Assembly: GCA_031772625.1 (NCBI GenBank)
Contig: CM062819.1
Location: 1,237,193,897 to 1,237,257,896 of the forward strand
Origin: Pinus tabuliformis
Taxonomy: Eukaryota; Streptophyta; Pinopsida; Pinales; Pinaceae
DNA: 64,000 nt
Direction: 5' to 3'
The notes beneath the pieces are model-generated. The model saw nothing but the letters and a program-made list of their open reading frames with translations. It searched no databases and was not told the DNA's origin. Below are positions 33,363 through 45,700 of this stretch, piece by piece. The first letter of the stretch is position 1, and every line of letters begins with the position of its first letter. The translations under genes and the position numbers were made by a program.

Positions 33363-34919
33363 TTAATGGAGAAAGGGGTTCACAAGTATTCCTAACATTT
33401 CCCTAAACAATTCAAACTTGATTCTACCGAGAGGATTAGTGAAAATATCAACAACATTGTCACATGTATTACAATACTCAATATGAATTTTTTTTGACTG
33501 AACTTTCTCCTTGACAAAATGGAACTGTGTATCAATGTGCTTTGTGTTCTTATGAAATACTGGATTATTTGCAAGTTTGATAGAGCTCTCGTTGTTGCAA
33601 TTGATAACTGTTGCAACCTTTTGTTCTTCTCTAGTATCATGGAGAAGTATCCTCAACCAAACTGCTTCACAAGTTGCTGCACACCTCACTTGATACTCAG
33701 CTTCTGCTAAAGATAAGGATACTGTGTTCTTATTTTTGCTGCTCCATGCAATGACCCCGGACCCAATGTTGAATGCATAACTTGTTATGGATTGTCTGTC
33801 ATTTACATTTCTAGCCCAATCAGAGTCTGAAAAACTTGTCAATCTAACATCAAACAAATCAATATAAATAATACCAAAGTCTAAGGTTACTTGCAGATAC
33901 CTTAAGACGTCTTTCGCTGTAACCCAATGACTCTCAAGAGGCTTTGACATGAATTGGCTCAATACACTGACTGCATAAGCCAAATTCTGCCTAGTTGTAA
34001 CCAAGTAGATTAGACTCCCAACCAGATGTCTATACAATGTTGCATCTGCCTCCTTAGAACCATCATCATTCCGAAGTTTGGTATTTTGCTGTAAAGGCAC
34101 TGCTGCAGCTTTACACTGTTCCATTATGAACTTTTTCAGTAAGCTCTTGACATACTTACCCTGTGACAGAAAATTTTGGCTAGAATCCCTCTAGACTTCC
34201 AGACCCAAACTGTAGTGTGGCTCTCCAAGGTATTTCATCTCGAAAACATATGACATCTGTTCTTTGATTTATTTAATGAGTTCATCTGCATTTCCTGTAA
34301 TGATAAGATCATCTACATATAAAGAAATCAAAACAATTCGCCCCTCTTTGTCAAACACGATGTACATATTAGGGTCATTCTTGCTTCTTTTATAACTATG
34401 TTGTAGGAAAAATGAATCAATTTTGTCATACCATGACCTGGGTGCCTGTTTTAGTCCATACAATGCTTTCTTCAATCTATAGACTAAATGTTCTTCCCCT
34501 TGTTTAACAAACCCCTCAGGTTGCACTAAATACACTTCTTCTTTTAATTCACCATTTAAGAATGCAGATTTCACATCTAGCTGGTGTATCACCCAATGAT
34601 GTTTGGTAGCTAAAGAAATTAACATTCTGATTGTGTTTAATTTAGCTACAGGGGCGAAGGTTTCCTCATAGTCAATACCTTCTTTCTGCAAATACCCCTT
34701 TGCAACCAGCCTAGATTTATATTTGTCTATACTCCCATCTGCTTTAAATTTAGGCTTGTATAACCATTTACAACCTATGGGTTGTTTTCCTTCAGGTAAT
34801 TCAACTAGATCCCAGGTTTTGTTTTTAAGTATTGATTCATATTCCTCTTCCATGGCTGCCCTCCATTCACTATATTGACTAGCTTCTTTATAACTAGAGG
34901 GTTCAAAAACACTTAACAT
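33363..34919 (-). pseudogene. Reverse transcriptase and RNase H of copia D
   Basis: The 34919-34269 piece (216 codons) holds the [57 protein letters not shown], the [13 protein letters not shown] motif and the catalytic [15 protein letters not shown]. Stops at about 34269 (TAA) and 34190 (TAG) separate it from the 34124-33363 piece (253 codons). That piece holds the end of RT and RNase H (SDSDWARNVNDRQSITSY, LSLAEAEYQV, FTNPLGRIKFELFREMLGIL). It copies element RNA into cDNA in intact relatives; here stops prevent a full product. Confidence 0.9.
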
Positions 34920-35171
34920 ACTAGTTATAAAAGCATTCTCCCTATATCTTGTTGGAAATTGAGTTTTCCTACCTGATCTCCTGAGTGGTGGAGTGGCTTC
35001 AAACTTGTTTTGATCTCCCCTCTACGGACTGGTTTCAAACCTGATTTGATCAACTACTTCTTCTTTCTCTAGCTATGACTGCTATTCACCAGCCCTTGTT
35101 TTATCACCTTCTTCTAATAGTAAAGAAACATGCCATTCTTCATCACTACGGACAAGGTTTCCATCATTTAC

Positions 35172-36137
35172 CTATTCATGGAATACCACATCTCTACTTG
35201 AAAACACCTTATGAGTAGAAGGACTAAACAACTTATAAGCCTTAAACTCACTGTAGTATCCAACAAAAGTACACTTAATGGCTTTTGAATCTAACTTCTT
35301 CCTATCTTCTTTCGGGACATGAGAAAAAGCCTTACATCCAAAGACTCTAAGATGACTTACTGCAGGATTGAAGCCAAACAATGCTTTGAAAGGAGTTTTA
35401 TACTCCAAACACTTAGAAGGATTCCTATTCTTAAGATACACTGTAGTGTTTACAACTTATGCACAAAAACCATTGGTCAGATTCTTACCTTTCAACATAC
35501 TGTGGGCACTCTCCATAAGGGTTCTGTTTTTCCTTTCCACAACCCTGTTTTGTTGAGGGGTGTAAGGTGTTGTTAATTGCTACTGTATTTCATGTTCTTT
35601 GTAGTATTTGATGAAGTCACCCTTCTTGAATTCTCTACCTTGGTCTGAGCAAAGAATTTTGATGAACTTTCTTGCTTACTTCTCAATCATACTTCTGAAT
35701 TTCTTGAAGTATTCAAAAGCATGACTTTTCTGCCTGAGGAAATACACCTAGGTGAACCTTGTACATTCATCAACAAAATTAAGAAAATAGTAGGCCCCTC
35801 CTAACGACCTTGTCTGCATTGGCCCACATAGATCAATGTGTACAAGTTCAAGTATATCCCTCTCCTTTCTATCAACAATAGTGGGAAATTCATCTCTATG
35901 TAATTTACCAAGGGAACATGCTTCAAAGTCAACATGCATACTCTTTAAAATAGGAATACCATTCACCATACCTTTTTTCTGAAGAAGTAGTAGGTCAATG
36001 AAGTCTATATGCCCAAATATATGATGCCATAGATTCCCTGTAGACATGGATGATGATGCCAACGCTTGATGTGACACACTTATGACATCCAGTTTATACA
36101 ACCCTTGTACACGTACACTTGTTGCAATGGACTTCAT
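35172..36137 (-). pseudogene. Integrase of copia D
   Basis: The GAG-pre-integrase segment reads NLWHHIFGHIDFIDLLLLQK. The catalytic core has HIDLCGPM, LCSDQGREF and QQNRVVERKNRTL, so all three acidic residues survive. The C-terminal part reads KTPFKALFGFNPAVSHLRVFGCKAF. At least five stops break the frame, mostly TAG or TAA, for example after RFT, EK, EIQ and FCA. The domain order (integrase before RT) identifies Ty1/copia. Confidence 0.9.
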
Positions 36138-36220
36138 TCAATCCAACATGTCTTTAATTACACAATAATATTTAAATAACTCTACCTTAAGATCTTTATA
36201 TGTTATTCTACACACAGTAA

Positions 36221-37353
36221 TCAGGTTCTTTTTGATCTCAGGTATATACATAACATCATGAATATGCCTAATGTTTCCATCAGGTAGTACAAAGGGACAT
36301 CACCATATCCCTTTATTTCATACCCTGTATCGTCTCCAAGGTAGACCTTCTTACCAATGTTGGATTCTTTGAAATTTTTAAACCATTGCCTCTTACCTAT
36401 CATATGGGAGGAGGCTCCTGAGTCCATGAACCAGATTTTTGCTTCATCCTCCTTAATTGACAACGCAAAATCATATACAAACAATTTGATATTCAAATTT
36501 TGATCTGCATCAGCCAGATGGCCTACATGCTTCTTGTGTCTCTGTTAACCATCATCAATCTTCTTCTTCCGGCAATGTTTATCCATATGACCAAATTTAC
36601 TGCAATAAAAATATTTTGGTCCTGAATCACTTACGTTTGGAGACACACCTTGAGATGGAGGTGGCTTTATTTGTGGGGTTCCTCCACTTTTGTGTGTTAC
36701 ACTTGTATTTCCTCCGAAGGGATTCTTCTTTGCCATTAGAGAAAGATCTAAGCCCTGGGGTTTCAGGGTCATCCACCTTTCCTCCTCCTGCATTAGGATC
36801 CATGTCAATTCTTCAAACTTGGGGGCTTTTTCTCTTGCAGTCAACCCAGTGATGAACATCTGATAATCGTCAGTCATACCATTCATGGTAATCATGACCA
36901 AATTATACTATTTCTCCAATGTCGCCTAGCTTATTCTTAAGCTCCTTGACACAAGAGATGAACACTGCTACTGATTCATTCTCTTCCATTTTAATGGAGA
37001 TAATATTTCTCTTTAGAAACAATAGGTGATTTGTGTTCTTGATCATGTACAAGTATTTGAGAGTTGTCTAGATGTCTTTTGCAGCTTTACATTCTCGAAT
37101 ATGAGGAATAATGCACTCTTTCACAGATAATTTGAGCAACACCTTTGCCTTATTCTCTCTCTTTTCCTAGTCCTGGATTGTTGCTGTTGTTCCACTCGTG
37201 GCTAGTGTCACCTTCAACTCATCACTGGTTGCAATCCCCCATGCATTTCCCCCCTCCAATAGGGTTTGCAACTTAAACTTTTAATTGGAGTAATTGGAAC
37301 CGTCGAGCTTATTGCTCTCATTTAGATAGGCTTCTGCCATCTGATTTTTCATC
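36221..37353 (-). pseudogene. gag: Gag and protease of copia D
   Basis: It reads leftwards from MKNQMAEAYLNESNKLDG at 37353. The Gag region (UBN2-like) has NAWGIATSDELK and KNTNHLLFLKRNIISIKMEE. The zinc knuckle is YCSKFGHMDKHC, with its first Cys replaced by Tyr (KYFYC for KCFYC). The protease motif WFMDSGASSHMIG lies in the 36496-36221 piece. Stops include TAA near 37283 and TAG near 37165, 37066 and 36907. Confidence 0.85.
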
Positions 37354-37934
37354 TTGACAAAAAACGACCTCTAGTAAAGGAAAACCATATCTATCCCAGA
37401 TTCAAAGAGAAATCTAAAAACAAAATAGGTGTTGCCTCTTAATAAAAACCAACTTCTCCAACTGGATACCAAAAAAAACAAAATTCTTCTTTGTTTGTTT
37501 GTTTTTTTTAATTGAAAACCCTTATTTCCTTAAAAAAAAAATGTCCCTTATTCATATGCACCAATTTTTTTTTTTTTTTTTTTTTAATGTTGAACCCCAA
37601 TGATTTAAGAAAATAAATAATAGTGAGGCCTTACTCCATTTTCGGTCTCCCAACACTATTGTTCCTTCACTTTTATGAGTAGGGATCCAATACCACCGTT
37701 CCTCCGCTTTTTGTGAGTAGGGTTCTGATACAACTGTTATCGGATATTCAGGTGATTGTGGGTTTGTGTAACACCAAAATCAGCAGCACGCAATGTTTGT
37801 AAATGGCCATCCTTGGCCTCCACCAATCCAACTAAATAAAAGGCACCATCGAGCCTCCATAGATCCAGCTGTTTGGTTGCCAATCCAAAAGACAACACCG
37901 ATCTTGCGTGAGGCACCATCACGCTTCCGCTGCT
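37354..37934 (-). other. Leader (untranslated) of copia D, inner part
   Basis: Sequence between gag and the nested element, including a poly-T run at about 37567-37585. A CTCCGCTTTTTGTGAGTAGGG-like phrase occurs twice (near 37660 and 37705). It continues at 44706 on the other side of the nested element. Confidence 0.6.
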
Positions 37935-37939
37935 CCAAC
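37935..37939. repeat. Target-site duplication, left copy (nested non-autonomous element)
   Basis: CCAAC, matching 44701-44705. Confidence 0.85.
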
Positions 37940-39869
37940 TGGTGCAGGGTAAGGTAACACCCGCACATACCACAATATGCATTTAACACAATAATACATC
38001 CACAACTGTTCCAGGTGTCTGACTCTACAATGGAGTCAAACCTTCAGACCATAAATGGTCAAGTGGCCCTCGTATACATTTCTTGTGTAACAGAACTTCA
38101 ATCACCCCACCTGAAACCTCTATTGGGATTATATGAACCCTTCAGAACTTTAATTCAAGCCTTTAGGCACACACACACACACACACACACACATGTATAT
38201 ATATAACCAGTCCTCTCAACCTTTGGTTAAAATATATATTATCGCTTAAATGCTCTATTGGCGCTCTTCCTTATAAAATCCTTGTATAAAGGGAAAATGC
38301 TCAAAACACAACTTTCTCCACCACTACATGAGTTCTGCACAGACCCTAAGGTTAACCCTCATTGCAATTAGCATTCGCTTCCATCGCGGGCACACTACAT
38401 GTAAAGTTGCATCACCCCTTCGACTCTCGATATCCGACTATCGGAATCATTAATCATTCCCTTTTAGACTAAAAAGACTCGCAACACTTTAATATGAAAT
38501 ACATCATATACATGGGAAAACCCACTCGAGCACATATAAGGCGGATCTCAAATCTTATGTACCGGCATTTATAAATGTTGTCGGGTCCACAACTTATCGC
38601 TCCACTACGCTTCCGCTGTGACCTCTGCCTTCTCCGAATGCCGATTCCTTATTTCCGAACCTTCGATCGCTGATTAGTGCTTAATTGCTATCAGCATATC
38701 GGCCATCGCTAATGCCACTGTCCAAGTCTTTTAACTCTCTGATATGTGATCACTAATCGCATCCCCTCCATTGATTCCCTTTCAATCCAACGGTCCTTAT
38801 TTCATCGGCTGGTCGCTATTGCTATAATTCAATGAATCGTTTCAATGACTTAAAAAGGGTCTCCCGCCGATGCGATTAAATCACAGCCATTGATCTATGA
38901 GATCTAACGACTACTGGGTGTCACTTTACACTTCTCTGCAACTTCCTTTTACTTAGAAATTCTCTGCCATTTCCAATGGTTCCAGTGGTTTCTGGGTTTT
39001 CACGAGGTTCCAGCTTCCGTTCTTCTACTGCTCAATTCATTCTCATTGAGCTTAACTTTGTGGACTCCTTCAATCACTGTCCTTTGGGACTTTAATCACT
39101 CCCTTGAATGGATTCAAAGGTCCATTATAACTCTCTGTTTCGCTACTTCTCCAGAGCTTCACTCTGTTGCTTTAATTAGACTCGATGGTCCATTTCGATT
39201 CTTCTGAATCGATCTCATCTCTCTCTGTGCATTCCCCAGAACTTTGTCTATAACCCCCTGTCACAGAGCCTATGAGTTCACGTACAAATCAACATTTAAA
39301 CACGCATTCAACTCTATTGAGACATTCAGAAATAACTCTATATATATATTAATGTAAAACATATATTACATTCAAGACTCCTCGTCTTTCACAGGCCGAA
39401 TTCTCAACATTAGTGGCCTCCTCTCCTATTGAACGTGAAAGTTCGCTATTTATAAGAATGCATTGTATTGGATCACTGAAGGATCCAATCACCCCTCTAA
39501 CAAAAGCCTAAAGCTCGCTACATGCATGCATATGTGGCAGATAAGTCTCCTTGAGACTTTATCCATTCCATCTTTTCCTCTGTTTTAAAATAGAAAAGTC
39601 TTCTTATCAGCTTCCCATTTAATGCCTAAAAGCTCTCTCTTGTTCCTAGAATCATGGAACTGTTTAAGAGTTGGATTTGACTTCTACCACTCATGTTCTC
39701 ATTTATTTATTTTGAGAGCATTTACATATTCTCCCATTATCTAATTAAATCACTTAAAAGCCTAAATATTACATTGACTTGAGACTTAGGAAAACTATTT
39801 CCTAAAATGCATGACCCCCTATGTCTACTATTTACAATGATTTTCCTTGGGTTGAATGCTCCTGCATCA
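37940..39869 (-). repeat. 3' LTR of the nested element
   Basis: On the plus strand it runs TGGTGCAGGGTAAGG...CTCCTGCATCA, so on the element strand TGATGCAGG...TGCACCA. It aligns with 42758-44700 throughout. A (CA)n run lies at 38167-38192. The less AT-rich core near 38550-39250 is the most GC-rich part of the element. Confidence 0.9.
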
Positions 39870-39921
39870 GACTCCCAAAGTAGAAAATATTCATGATCTC
39901 CTGATCATGTGTCTTCTAGTC

Positions 39922-42411
39922 TTGGTCTTCCTGGATCCCATACTTTGTTCTGTAACTGTCCAGATGCCTTGTACCTTTGTTGTTTCTATATGTCTGTTTT
40001 CTTTTGCTCCATTTTCTTATTCTTGTCAATCATCCTCAAACTCTGATTGATCATCCTTCTTGGTGCTACCATTCTCCTCCATTTGAATTGCTACATCATC
40101 AGTTGCCACATTTCTTCAATTCCTTTGTCCAACATATCTTTGGGTTGGTCCATATTTTGCTCACTTCTTTCTCTTTCTTTGTGTTCCAGGTTGCTGTTGC
40201 TGTCTTCTATGCTGACTCCTCTTTTACTTGCTTCATTCTTTGGTTTACTTGCTGCCTCCCTATCATCCTTATCCTCTTTCATGATTAAATCATGACTTTT
40301 CAGCATTCTCTCCAACAATTTAATATCTCTATTACATGGATTGAGTTCTTCCATAGAATTCTCTTCTTCTCTCATCTTTATTTGGATGTTCACCTGTGCC
40401 AAATCTCCTCCAGCACTTGCAACAAAACTTGCATTCATAAAACACTTGTTAAATTTAAAAACATAAGGTCGCTGTTCCTTTGGCAACAATTTAGTTTGCT
40501 GCTCTGTTTTCTCCTTCTCCTCTGTCAACACATCAATATGTTGATTCAAATTCTCAGCAGAATTCATGAGACTATCCATTAGTCTCTCTTTCACACCATC
40601 TATTCTAATGATGTCTTCCTGCTTGGGTTCACAGTAGTGAACTTCTCCTTCTTTAACCTGCTACTGGTTATCTTCACTTTGAAATTGTTTGATTCATATC
40701 GCCTCCTTACCATATTCAAACAACCTCTGTTCAATCTCTCTGATCACATACTCACACTCATTCATGATTTTTAATGAACCTGCAAACAAATTATTGCATC
40801 TTCCTGTCTCCATGACTACTTGAGACACATCTTCTTCTTCAGAAACTGTAACTGTAGCTTCTATTCTACCATCAGGTTCTCTCATCAGTTTTTCCAGTAG
40901 TTTAATTTCCTCTTCACACTTAGCAAACACTTCATCACAATGCTCTCTTCTTCCAACTTCATCCTTCACATGTTGTGTTACAGTATTAAAATATTGTCTT
41001 CCTTTGACCCTTATAATCTCAAGGTTTTTCTGCTGTAGCAAATCACTACTTCCCTCATTCAAGAGGTCTTCTCCATCATACTCTGTTCTCCTAGATTACT
41101 CCTCCAGACTTTCAACATCTTCAAAAGACTGTCCATCCTCTTCAAAACACTCCTTTGTTAGTGCTCCTTTTCCCAAGGTTAAATCCTTTGCATAGGGTTC
41201 CTCCTTCTTAACATCTTTCAGTAGATGTCCTTCTTCTCTATTGTCTGTCTCAATAGTTTCCATGGCTATCTCCACTGTGCCTATCATCATAGTGAATTTA
41301 TGATCCTTTACTATGTTTTCAACTAACATAGTCTCTTCCTCAAGTTTGCCTTCAGTCCCTTGCTGTTTATCTTCTCTGAAGATATCTTCAAATGGTTACT
41401 TTTCTCCTGCAATATCTGCCATCATACACAAACTATCAGTTTTAAAAATATAAGACCCTATGGTCTCACTTGATGTTTTAGCCATCATATCTCCTTGCTA
41501 TTCTAAATCATTTATATGATTTATAAATTTTTTGATTGTCTCCTCTTCAATCTCTTCAAGCCCTTCACTTGGTTGCTTGATATCTTTCTCCAGCTATATA
41601 TGAGGTCTATCTATCTCATCGTTTTCCAGAACAGAATTTTGATTCTGCTGGTCTTCTTCCTCCTATATGACAATATCAACCAATTTTCCTTCACCTACAA
41701 ACATACGCAAATTTTCAAATTTAAAATCATCAGACCTTTTGGTCTCACTTGAAATTTTAGTCTTCAAGTCTTCATCTTCAGTTTCTCCCAGAAATTCTCC
41801 TTGTTCTGGTTCACAAATGGATTCTTCCATTTCTAACTCAACTTCCTTGAGTTTTTCCTTCATCCACTTCACTTGCTTTTTCTGTAGCCTTCTGTGCATC
41901 TCATGCCATTCCACTGGCTTCTTCCTCAAGACCCAACCTAATCTATGGATTTCCTCAAGCATTCTCCTTAATGCATTGAGTTTTTATTTTAATTCAGCAA
42001 CCTCTTTGTCAATTTCCTCTGCTATGGCTTCTCTCTGAACCTCTGCTATGACTATCAGTAGTCATCATCTTCTCTTCTTTCTTCATGAGCTCCTTTGCAA
42101 CAAGCCTCTGCAATAACTAGTCCTCCTGGCTGCAATCTTACCTCACTAAGCTCTCCTCACTCAGTCTTTTGGTAAGCACGAGTCCTCTATCTGGAACCTT
42201 CTCTTGAGCAACACCTTTGCTCCTTTTAGGCTTCTGCAATCTCTCACTCTCTCTTGAGAACACTTCAGCTGTCCTCTCTATCCAATTTCTTGTTGGATTC
42301 TTTAGGTTCACTGCCACTTCTTCTTTAGAGTATTCTCCTTACTCTGTCTTCAAGAACTCACCTGGTTCTTCTCTCACAACTTCTCTTGCTGTCACCTGTG
42401 CATTAGTATAA
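39922..42411 (-). pseudogene. Long Glu/Lys-rich ORF of the nested element, broken by stops
   Basis: Reading leftwards, the pieces at 41962-41663, 41329-41096, 41062-40694 and 40594-40091 are all in the same frame, separated only by stop codons. The frame continues to KVWDPGRPRLEDT and a stop near 39922. Upstream, after one frameshift, another ~130 codons (starting NAQVTAREVVREEPGEF) look coding. The total is about 800 codons, strongly charged and probably coiled-coil (WMKEKLKEVELEMEE, KCEEEIKLLEKLM, EIEQRLFEYGKE). I see no zinc knuckle, Gag domain or catalytic motif and cannot assign a function. It could be a captured host gene or a diverged Gag-like protein. The C-terminal end resembles that of the ORF at 5163-5651. 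Confidence 0.65.
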
Positions 42412-42742
42412 AAACACACATTCTTAATTTAAAATAGAACATATTACCTCACCTTCAAGATCTCAGCATGATCTTGTTTCACCCATTCTTCTGCACTTTG
42501 AATGGATTGTCCTCTGGTTTGTCCCCAAGTCCTCTTTCCTTCAGAACTTGCATTAAGCAATCTTGATTTTTCTTTCCTTTAAGGAATTCTCTATTCTTGC
42601 CTACTCTAAGCCTCTACTGGAATGCTACAGTATTCTAGAACTTCAACTTTCCCCTTACAAATTACACATCTGCTCTGATTTCAAACTTGCTTTGATACCA
42701 ATCTGCTCTGATTACAAACTTCTGCTCTGATACAAACTTCTT

Positions 42743-42753
42743 CTCTGATACCA
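42743..42753 (-). promoter_or_regulatory. Primer binding site of the nested element
   Basis: TGGTATCAGAG on the minus strand, 4 nt inside the 5' LTR, complementary to initiator Met-tRNA. Confidence 0.85.
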
Positions 42754-42757
42754 CTAT

Positions 42758-42985
42758 TGGTGCAAGGTAAGGTAACACTTGCACATACCCACAGTATGCA
42801 TTTAACACAATAATGCATCCACAACTGTCCCAGGTGTTTGATTCTACAATGGAGTCAAACCTTCAGACCATAAATGGTCAAGTGGCCCTCTTATACAGTT
42901 CCTGTGTAACGAAACTTCAATCACCCCGCCTCAAACCTCTATCGGGATTATATGAATCCTTTAGAAATTTAATTCAAGCCTTTAG

Positions 42986-43038
<53 letters not shown>

Positions 43039-44700
43039 ACTAGTCCTCTCAACCTTTGGTTAAAATATATCTTATCGCTTAAATGCTCTATTGGCACTCT
43101 TCCTTATAAAATCCCTGTATAAAGGGAAAATGCTTAAAAAACAACTTTCTCCACCGCTACACGGGTTTTGCACAGACCCCGAGCTTAACCCTTTTTGCAA
43201 TTGGCATTTGCTTCCATCATGGGCACACTACATGTAAAGTTGCATCACCCCTCCGACTCTCGATATTCGACTATCAGAATCATTAATTATTCCCTTTTAG
43301 ACTAAAAAGACTCGCAACACTTTAATATGAAATACATTGTTTACACGGGAAAATCCACTCGAGCACATATAAGGTGGATCTCAAATCTTATGTACTGACA
43401 TTATAAATGTCGTCGGGTCCACAACTTATCGCTCCACTATGCTTTCGCTGTGACCTCTAACTTCTTTGAACGCCGATTCCCAATTTCTGAACCTCCGATC
43501 ACCAATTAGCGCTTAATGGATATTGGTGTATTAGCCATCGCTAATGACATTGTCCAAGTCTTTTAACTCTCTGATACGTGATCGCTGATTGCATCCCCTT
43601 CGTTAATTCCCTTTCGGTCGAACAGTCCTCATTTCATTGGCTGGTTGCTATCGCTATAATTCAATGACTCATTCCGATGACTGAAAAAGGGTCTCTCGCC
43701 AATGAGATTAAATCACACCCATTGATATATAAGATCTAACAACTGCTGAGCGTCACTTTACACTTCTCTGCAACTTCCTTTTACTTAGAAATTCTCTGCC
43801 ATTTCCAATGGTTCCTGTGGTTTTTGGGTTTTCACGAGGTTCTGGCTTCCATTCTTCTATTGCTCAATTCATTCTCGTTGAGCTTAACTCTACGAACTAC
43901 TTCAATCACTGTCCTTTGGACTTTAATCACTCTTGTGAATGTATTCAAAGGTCCATTATAGCTCTCAGTTTCGTTGCTTCTACAAAGCTTCGCTCTGCTG
44001 CTTTAATTAGACTTGATGGTCCATTTTGATTCTTCTGAATCGATCTCCTCTCTCTCTGTACGTTCCCTAGAACTCTGTCTGTAACCCCCTGTCACAGAGC
44101 CTACGAGTTCACATACAAATCAACATTTAAACATGCATTCAACTCTATTGAGACATTCAAAAATAATTCTGTATATATATTAATGTAAAACATAGATTAC
44201 ATTCAAGACTCCTCGTCTCACACAGGCCGGATTCTCAACATTAGTGGCCTCCTCTCCTATTGAATGCATAGGTTCACTATATATAAGAATGAATTGTATT
44301 GGATCACTAAAGGATCCGATCACCCATTTAACAAAAGCCTAAAACTCGCTATATGCATGCATATGTGGCAGATAAGTCTCCTTGAGACTTTATCTATTCC
44401 ATATTTTCCTCTGTTTTAAAACATAAAAGTCTTCTTATCAGCTTCCCATTTAATGCCTAAAAGCTCTCTCTTGTTCCTAGAATCATAGAATTGTTTAAGA
44501 GTTGGATTTTCCTTCTACCACTCATGTTCTCATTTATTTATTTTGAGAGCATTTACATATTCTCCCATTATCTAATTAAATCACTTAAAAGCCTAAATAT
44601 TACATTGACTTGAGACTTAGGAAAACTATTTCCTAAAATGCATGACCCCCTATGTCTACTATTTACAATGATTTTCCTTGGGCTGAATGCTCTTGCATCA
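42758..44700 (-). repeat. 5' LTR of the nested element
   Basis: Partner of 37940-39869. It has a longer (CA)n run (42987-43028) at the same place and a TATA-like TTATATATAGTG (minus strand) near 44277-44288. Confidence 0.9.
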
Positions 44701-44705
44701 CCAAC
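44701..44705. repeat. Target-site duplication, right copy (nested element)
   Basis: CCAAC, matching 37935-37939. Confidence 0.85.
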
Positions 44706-45445
44706 CCAGCACCACGGGTTCACCTGCAGCTATGGGCCTCTCTTCTATTGCCTGTGTCGACACCCACTCAGGCTCGGATCAAACGCATGGCCACCATGGC
44801 TCCTCTTCTGCTGCGCCGATGAACGCTCAAATCAAAAACTGATAGCTCAGTGAGACAGATCTCCTCTTTCATGACTTCTCCAGCATTCACTTTCAATTTA
44901 ATATCCAACTTTCACATTCAGTTTGGTTAGTTAATCAGTTCGACGGAACTCCTCCTTCATGACTTCTCCTGTCAGTCAAACGGTTGTGGCATGATCATTC
45001 CCACCATGCAATCCAGCCATGACATGGATCCATCACCCTCACTGCAATAGATCTCAATAGATCTCAGCACAACTCAACTTCACGCAGTTGCTAATGAAAT
45101 AATACCACTGTATTGACGATTCTTTTGCCTTCACAATTATCACTGACGGAACAGACCATTGCAGTCTTCCCTCTTAGATACATGATTATGGGGAACGATG
45201 GAGAGAATTTCTCTAAGGAAATGACCAATAATCACTCTTTTTCCCTTCAAATACGTGATGGTCAGTGCTCTCTTCCCTTTAGGAAGGGTGATGATTAGTG
45301 TGAATTAAAAAAAATTGTGCTGCTGGTCTGCCTCCTCACCTTGCGAGGCTTTCTTCACACTAGCCACCAAGGGACCTCTCTTCTGTCACCTCTTCTCACT
45401 CACTCAGCTATCAAAGCATATTGGCTTTGACTCAATAGCCATGAA
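44706..45445 (-). other. Leader (untranslated) of copia D, outer part
   Basis: Sequence between the nested element and the PBS of copia D. It repeats CTCCT(C/T)(T/C)TTCATGACTTCTCC near 44856 and 44946. It has no supported ORF. Confidence 0.6.
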
Positions 45446-45457
45446 GCTCTGATACCA
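45446..45457 (-). promoter_or_regulatory. Primer binding site of copia D
   Basis: TGGTATCAGAGC on the minus strand, directly adjacent to the LTR, a perfect match to the initiator Met-tRNA type. Confidence 0.95.
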
Positions 45458-45700
45458 TGTTAAAAAACTGAAGAAACAACTTCATTGATAAACTGGGCAG
45501 CTCACAAGTGAGGAGATCCACCTGGAGATTGCCTCTGGAAGAATGCTCTACAATATTCATCTTACAATCAAAACAATATATAGTTTTCACACATGTAGGG
45601 AAGTTAGAACAACTGCCTAACAAATAGGAACTAATTCTTAATCTAAGGCTCTAGTGAATTGAATCTCTCCAGATTTACATATTCTCCATTATCTTCAACA
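45458..45700 (-). repeat. 5' LTR of copia D
   Basis: It aligns with 33112-33355 and has a TATA-like CTATATATTG (minus strand) near 45575. Confidence 0.9.

Larger units (their letters stand above)
37940..44700 (-). mobile_element. Non-autonomous LTR retrotransposon (LARD-like) nested in copia D
   Basis: Two LTRs of 1930 and 1943 bp flank a 2.9-kb interior, with a 5-bp duplication CCAAC on both sides. The interior has a PBS for initiator Met-tRNA next to the right LTR and a purine tract next to the left LTR, so transcription is leftward. There is no protease, integrase or RT. Instead there is one long Glu/Lys-rich ORF remnant. Long LTRs without pol fit a large retrotransposon derivative (LARD) that relies on enzymes of other elements. 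The LTRs differ by roughly 9 percent in the 150 bases I compared. Confidence 0.85.
33112..45700 (-). mobile_element. Ty1/copia retrotransposon 'D', old and interrupted by another LTR element
   Basis: LTRs at 33112-33355 and 45458-45700 flank the unit, with a perfect 5-bp duplication (AAATT). A PBS complementary to initiator Met-tRNA abuts the 5' LTR, and a polypurine tract abuts the 3' LTR. Gag-pol runs leftwards at 37353-33363. The span is 12.6 kb because a 6.8-kb element (37940-44700) sits in the leader. The two LTRs differ at roughly 10 percent of positions by my hand count, so the insertion is old. All coding parts carry stops. Confidence 0.9.

Noticed and set aside
39977-40594. Plus-strand hydrophobic ORFs that look like membrane proteins
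   Set aside because: They are antisense to the Glu/Lys-rich ORF. Lys/Glu codons read backwards give Phe/Leu/Ser-rich sequence.
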